A DNA stretch of 18,773 bases. Source: Rhodospirillaceae bacterium. Lineage in GTDB: Bacteria; Pseudomonadota; Alphaproteobacteria; MPNO01; UBA2964. Made by a program: the position numbers and the translations under genes. Each line of letters begins with the position of its first letter. Position 1 is the first letter of the stretch. Location of the stretch: positions 35,199 through 53,971 of the forward strand of contig PATI01000014.1 in NCBI GenBank assembly GCA_002712335.1. Reading direction: 5' to 3'. Below, piece by piece: positions 15,360-18,773 of the stretch. The notes under the pieces are model-generated. The model had not been told where the DNA came from, did not search any database, and saw only the letters and a list, made by a program, of their open reading frames with translations.

Positions 15360-16034
15360 ATGAACGCTTTAGCAGATCAGAAAAATGATTTAGTTAAATG
15401 TATATTGATGCTCGAGCAAGCAGGGATTATTGATTATAATGGGCATGCAAGTGTGCGCTTGCCCGAAGATAGAATCCTTATAAATATTGGCAACCGTCAA
15501 CGAAGCACCCTTACCATTGAAGACCTTTGTATTATCGATTTTGAAGGAAATTTGCTTGAGGGTGACGGCAAACCCCCACTAGAGTTCCATTTGCATGCGG
15601 GTGTCTATAAAGCGAGATCCGACGCCGGAGCAGTAATTCACTGTCACCCCAAATGGTCAACGATTCTCACAACAGCAGGGCAGGAATACCTGCCGGTGTA
15701 CGCACAAGGGTCATTAGTTTATCCGCTGCCGATGTTAGATTCTCCAGACTCTATTAATAATGTCAGAATGGCCTCTGCATTAACAGATATTCTAGGCGAT
15801 CGTCCCGCCGCAGTCATGAAAGCACATGGGGCAGTTACTCTAGGAAAAACAATCGTTGATGCCTTCGTTCTCATGAATTATTTGGAGGACAATGCAGATA
15901 GACAGTATTTAGCAAGTCAGATTGGTAACCCCTATTCTTTCTCTCGGGAAGAGTTGGACTTGTGCAGAGAAAAATTATGGACCCCTAGTCTTTTCCAACG
16001 CACATGGGATCATTTTAGCGCCAAAATGACTTAG
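15360..16034 (+). CDS. Class II aldolase/adducin-family protein (copy 2)
   Basis: A 224-aa protein, the usual family length. The Zn ligands are His94 and His96 in VIHCHPKW and His156 in KAHGAV. Glu75 in PPLEFHLHAGVYKAR is the predicted catalytic acid. It keeps the fold start MLEQAGIIDYNGHASVRL. The start is the ATG at 15360, with GGGGGA at 15348-15353 and a 6-nt spacing; a longer frame from 15279 would overlap the previous gene. It differs substantially from copy 1 apart from the metal and catalytic motifs, so these are not a recent duplication; they may act on different substrates or form a hetero-oligomer. It is followed after 29 bp by the shikimate-dehydrogenase-like gene. Confidence 0.88.
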   Translation: MNALADQKNDLVKCILMLEQAGIIDYNGHASVRLPEDRILINIGNRQRSTLTIEDLCIIDFEGNLLEGDGKPPLEFHLHAGVYKARSDAGAVIHCHPKWSTILTTAGQEYLPVYAQGSLVYPLPMLDSPDSINNVRMASALTDILGDRPAAVMKAHGAVTLGKTIVDAFVLMNYLEDNADRQYLASQIGNPYSFSREELDLCREKLWTPSLFQRTWDHFSAKMT

Positions 16035-16063
16035 ACCGGTCAAGTTTTAATAAGGCATAGAAT

Positions 16064-16915
16064 TTGGTAGACAAAGATAAATTTTATTTAGTAGGTGTAA
16101 TGGGTTGGCCCGTTATGCACTCACGATCGCCCATGATGCACAATTATTGGATGCAGCAACAGGGAATATCCGGCACCTATGTATTTTTAGAAATAAAACC
16201 AGGAGCTTTGGAAGGTGCCCTGAGAGCCCTACACCCTCTAGGATTCTCGGGCTGTAACCTTACCATTCCTCATAAACTTGATGCGATGGAAATTGTGGAT
16301 GAGGTCGACGATACTGCAAAAAAAATTGGAGCCATAAGTTGCGTAATTGTAAAAAACGATGGAACTCTTTTGGGTACCAATAATGATTGGTTGGGATTTA
16401 TAGGAAACCTTAAGCATCAACAACCAACTTGGAACGCTGACGCGGGTCCCTGTACAGTAATCGGTGCCGGTGGTGGAGGTCGGGCTGTTGTATATGGTTT
16501 ATTGCGGGAAGGTGCGAGAGAAATACGGCTTGTCAACCGAACCGAAAGCAAGGCCGCAAAAATCGCATCAGATTTAGGGAAGGGCGTAACTGTTTATCCT
16601 TGGAAAGAAAGGCACTCACTGCTAGAGGGGGCCGCAACGGTTGTCAATGTGACTAATCAGGGTATGGTTGGTGAGCCTGCTTTAGACATTAATCTTGATA
16701 AATTATCGCCTGACGCTTTAGCAGCGGATATCATCTATACCCCACTAGTTTCTCCTTTTCTTGCAGCAGCCTCGGAGCGCCAAAATAAAACCGTTAATGG
16801 TTTAGGAATGCTACTTCATCAGGGGCCACCCGCCTGGAAGAAGTGGTTTGGACTCGAACCAATTGTAACAGAAGAACTCGAAAAAATGATGGTGGAGAGC
16901 ATTTCAGAGGATTAG
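16064..16915 (+). CDS. Shikimate/quinate dehydrogenase-family protein (AroE-like)
   Basis: A 283-aa protein with the two-domain AroE layout. HSRSP (Ser20, Ser22), CNLTIPHK (Asn65, Thr67, Lys71) and NNDWLGF (Asp108) form the substrate and catalytic site, and GAGGGGRAVVYGL with LVNRTES is an NADP-type Rossmann motif. GMLLHQG supplies Gln253. Two conserved positions differ: GAISCV has Ser92 where AroE has the substrate-binding Asn86, and NND replaces NTD. The substrate may therefore be other than shikimate, as in RifI, YdiB or SdhL. The start is TTG with AAGG 8 nt upstream; the next Met would remove the first beta strand. It is the last gene of the GMC/aldolase unit, which argues for a catabolic rather than biosynthetic role. 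Confidence 0.88.
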   Translation: MVDKDKFYLVGVMGWPVMHSRSPMMHNYWMQQQGISGTYVFLEIKPGALEGALRALHPLGFSGCNLTIPHKLDAMEIVDEVDDTAKKIGAISCVIVKNDGTLLGTNNDWLGFIGNLKHQQPTWNADAGPCTVIGAGGGGRAVVYGLLREGAREIRLVNRTESKAAKIASDLGKGVTVYPWKERHSLLEGAATVVNVTNQGMVGEPALDINLDKLSPDALAADIIYTPLVSPFLAAASERQNKTVNGLGMLLHQGPPAWKKWFGLEPIVTEELEKMMVESISED

Positions 16916-16951
16916 AAAGTTTCCAACCATAAACCTAAAACAAGCTCTCTT

Positions 16952-17407
16952 TTAAGCAGCAACTTGCCAGTTTTCAATGGAAACTGGGTGCATGTCATAT
17001 ATTACCTGATACTCTAGCCTAAACGCTAACTCCACAGAAATTCCATCTGCTTCTGCTCGATCAGATGCTAGATCCTGAGCAACTTTTCTTGCATGAACTT
17101 GACGTTCATCCTCGGTCCAACAGCGATAAAGTGGCCATTTTTCGGAAAATTCGTCAACCCATTTACATCCCGTCATTTCATAGAGTAATGCACAAACTAA
17201 ATGGTCCTTTTCCTCCGAAAGCAATATTGCACCCCGAATAAACCCCTCATCATCAGTAGAGGCAAGAAACGAAATTCCGCTGACCCGATCACGGATTGTG
17301 CAGCCATGGTGATTTAAACTTAGCTCCAAAGGAAATACACGACTACTATTCCAGGCATAAAGCTGGCTTATAGGGATTTTTTGTGTTGGCAAAAAGTCTG
17401 TAAACAT
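16952..17407 (-). CDS. Uncharacterised 151-aa protein
   Basis: I do not recognise this protein. It is acidic and soluble-looking with no signal peptide or membrane segment. It has several Trp and Cys residues (AWNSS, NHHGCTIRD, MTGCKWVDEF, LYRCWTEDE). A charged helix-like stretch follows (about 105-125, RQVHARKVAQDLASDRAEA), and the C terminus is YDMHPVSIENWQVAA. The His/Cys content (HHGC near 39-42) might bind metal, but no known motif is evident. The start is the ATG at 17407-17405 because GGAG (17417-17414) lies 6 nt upstream; an ATG at 17419 and a TTG at 17422 are in-frame alternatives. It is convergent with the AroE-like gene and divergent from the WYL regulator. The good ribosome site and the intact frame support a real gene. 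Confidence 0.65.
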   Translation of the reverse strand: MFTDFLPTQKIPISQLYAWNSSRVFPLELSLNHHGCTIRDRVSGISFLASTDDEGFIRGAILLSEEKDHLVCALLYEMTGCKWVDEFSEKWPLYRCWTEDERQVHARKVAQDLASDRAEADGISVELAFRLEYQVIYDMHPVSIENWQVAA

Positions 17408-17413
17408 TTTTAA

Positions 17414-17417
17414 CTCC
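17414..17417 (-). promoter_or_regulatory. Ribosome binding site deciding the start of the 151-aa gene
   Basis: GGAG on the minus strand is 6 nt before the ATG at 17407. It overlaps the alternative ATG at 17419, which makes that start less likely. Confidence 0.45.
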
Positions 17418-17465
17418 ATCAATTTATATTGTTAATCTCTTTTAAAGTTGACCAAAGTATATAAC

Positions 17466-17471
17466 TATAAT
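17466..17471 (+). promoter_or_regulatory. Possible -10 box of the WYL regulator gene
   Basis: A perfect TATAAT lies 37 nt before the ATG at 17509. TTGACC at 17448-17453 is a good -35-like hexamer, but the spacing to this box is only 12 nt. The -35 call is therefore unsafe and only the -10 is proposed. Confidence 0.3.
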
Positions 17472-17508
17472 ACGTCATTTTCCGGGGTATAAGAATTGAG
17501 ACATTGAA

Positions 17509-18486
17509 ATGGCTTACACGAAATTAAGAGATATGCTGGATCTTGTTATGGAGTTAAATGCTAGCTCACTAGGTTTAACGATAGAACAGATTATGGCTCG
17601 TACCGGAAGAAGTAGAAAGACAGCTGAACGCATGCTGGAGGGATTAAATGAGCTGGGTTTGGAAGTGGAACAAAGCCGATTAGAAAGTGATCACCATCTG
17701 ACTAAACGTTGGCGATTGAACACAGGATTGCCCGAACCCCTTACAGCTTTAGAACCGAGCGAACGTGCTGCCCTTGAACGTCACCTTCAGTTCATAACGG
17801 ATAACCAAACCTCTAAAGCTCTAAATAAATTACTAGCTAATCAGAAAACACTCTCCAATCATCTAGCAATTGACCAAGAGGAACTAATTCAACGCACAGC
17901 ATATATCGGAAGGACTGGACCTCGCACTCAAGCCAAAGAGAGTTATATGGTAATTTTTGAGCGTGCCATTCAGGGATTCGAAAAAATTGAAATTTTTTAT
18001 CGATCACTGAATCATCAACGCACAACTTGGAGAACAGTTAATCCACTTGGACTCCTATTTGGACGATTTGGATATCTTGTCGCTTCAAGACAAGACAAAC
18101 CTGCAACCTATCGACTGGATCTCATAGAAAATGTTCGCCCCACTGGATTAATATTTGAGTCAGAGCCTAATTGGAATTTAAAAGATTGGGCCGCTCAAAG
18201 CTTTGGTATTTATCATGGTGATAAGATTTTAGAGGTAAAACTTCGGTTTTCGGGTGAAGCCGCTAAGCGCGCTCAAAAGGTTCAATTCCATAAAAGTCAA
18301 AAAATGCATCGTATCAAAGGTGGACTTATTGTCGAACTATATTGCCAAGGTCATCGTGAATTGATCCATGAACTCTGTCATCCTGATTGGTTGGGTCAGG
18401 TAAAAATTATATCGCCTGAGTCACTGCGTTTTGAATTTGACGAATACATCAAGAATTTAAGAAGTGTAACCTATAGCCGAGTTTGA
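17509..18486 (+). CDS. WYL-domain transcriptional regulator
   Basis: A 325-aa protein of the HTH-WYL type. The N-terminal winged helix-turn-helix is at about 20-50 (GLTIEQIMARTGRSRKTAER, then MLEGLNELG). The WYL domain is at about 150-225, with IEIFYRSLNHQRTTWRTVNP, then LLFGRFGYLVASRQD, then ATYRLDLIENVRPTG. The eponymous Trp is replaced by Gly (GYLVA), while the surrounding pattern and the ligand-pocket Arg residues remain. A C-terminal extension (about 240-320) is typical of the family. WYL proteins sense nucleic-acid or nucleotide-like ligands and act as repressors or activators. It is the only recognisable regulator gene in the window, so control of the divergent 151-aa gene or the catabolic genes is possible but unproven. 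The Shine-Dalgarno site is weak. Confidence 0.88.
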   Translation: MAYTKLRDMLDLVMELNASSLGLTIEQIMARTGRSRKTAERMLEGLNELGLEVEQSRLESDHHLTKRWRLNTGLPEPLTALEPSERAALERHLQFITDNQTSKALNKLLANQKTLSNHLAIDQEELIQRTAYIGRTGPRTQAKESYMVIFERAIQGFEKIEIFYRSLNHQRTTWRTVNPLGLLFGRFGYLVASRQDKPATYRLDLIENVRPTGLIFESEPNWNLKDWAAQSFGIYHGDKILEVKLRFSGEAAKRAQKVQFHKSQKMHRIKGGLIVELYCQGHRELIHELCHPDWLGQVKIISPESLRFEFDEYIKNLRSVTYSRV

Positions 18487-18683
18487 TACCTATGGCGTGT
18501 ATAGCAATCGCTGCCAGTCAATAGCAGTTAAACAAATACAAAGTCATCCGAGCGACGTCGTCAGACCGGTTTGTCCTTTTAGTCTCGATGAAGATTTTGT
18601 GCCTGCAGCACGCGCTCTATTGGGGACCGGTTATGGGAAAAGAGGTCACGTAGAAGTGAAGAGACTTGTTAAACCTGCGTAAT

Positions 18684-18773
<90 letters not shown>

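Noticed and set aside
16034..16045. Repeated GACCGGT (also near 18563 and 18621)
   Set aside because: A short motif with three loosely placed copies and inconsistent flanks; probably chance.
16064..16915. Simple annotation as biosynthetic aroE
   Set aside because: The fold matches, but two pocket positions differ and the gene ends a catabolic operon, so the symbol was withheld.
17509..18486. WYL protein as a sign of a CRISPR or phage-defence locus
   Set aside because: No repeat array, Cas, nuclease-helicase or toxin gene is nearby; the neighbours are metabolic.
18497..18682. 61-codon open frame starting with GTG between the WYL gene and the tRNA
   Set aside because: It has no ribosome site, no recognisable motif and sits in a short gap before a tRNA; most likely chance. 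I see nothing else convincing at 18487-18683.

Overview
The window reads as chromosomal DNA of a proteobacterium. The genes are dense and compact, Shine-Dalgarno sites are clear, and the right-edge tRNA-Ser carries an encoded CCA. Base composition is AT-leaning, with the 60-base blocks I counted mostly at 33-42% G+C. An alphaproteobacterium, perhaps marine, would fit the mix of families, but nothing here fixes the taxon.

Almost every gene encodes an oxidative or ring-cleavage catabolic enzyme. From the left: the cut-off start of a group D flavin monooxygenase (-) and a small GIY-YIG protein (-); two tandem paralogous alpha/beta hydrolases (+); a full group D flavin monooxygenase (-); a fumarylacetoacetate-hydrolase-fold enzyme (+); a close relative of p-hydroxycinnamoyl-CoA hydratase/lyase (-); an LLM-class flavin monooxygenase (+); a quinone-oxidoreductase-like MDR enzyme and a TauD/TfdA-type Fe(II)/2-oxoglutarate dioxygenase (-, one operon); a type I extradiol-dioxygenase-like VOC protein and a group A FAD aromatic hydroxylase (+, one operon); and a third alpha/beta hydrolase (-). 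Then comes a four-gene operon (+) of GMC oxidoreductase, two class II aldolase/adducin proteins and a shikimate-dehydrogenase-like enzyme. The right end holds an unrecognised 151-aa gene (-), a WYL-type regulator (+) and tRNA-Ser(GGA) (-).

A reasonable joint reading, which is inference, is an aromatic or phenylpropanoid-type catabolic region. The hydratase/lyase would shorten a cinnamoyl-CoA side chain. Flavin hydroxylases would make a catechol, the VOC enzyme would open it by meta cleavage, an alpha/beta hydrolase would cut the product, and the FAH-fold enzyme would process the resulting keto acid. The GMC/aldolase/shikimate-dehydrogenase-like operon looks like a separate module acting on a hydroxylated (possibly alicyclic or aromatic-acid) substrate. 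No transporter, CoA ligase, vanillin dehydrogenase or flavin reductase is present, so the pathway must continue outside the window.

The layout is notable. Transcription direction switches again and again, giving six divergent intergenic regions, some with operator-like dyads, and several tightly convergent gene ends. The most interesting points are active-site departures in otherwise recognisable enzymes: the hydratase/lyase appears to lack the Tyr that contacts the phenol, the extradiol enzyme lacks the signature Tyr and Pro, and the shikimate-dehydrogenase-like enzyme lacks the usual substrate Asn.
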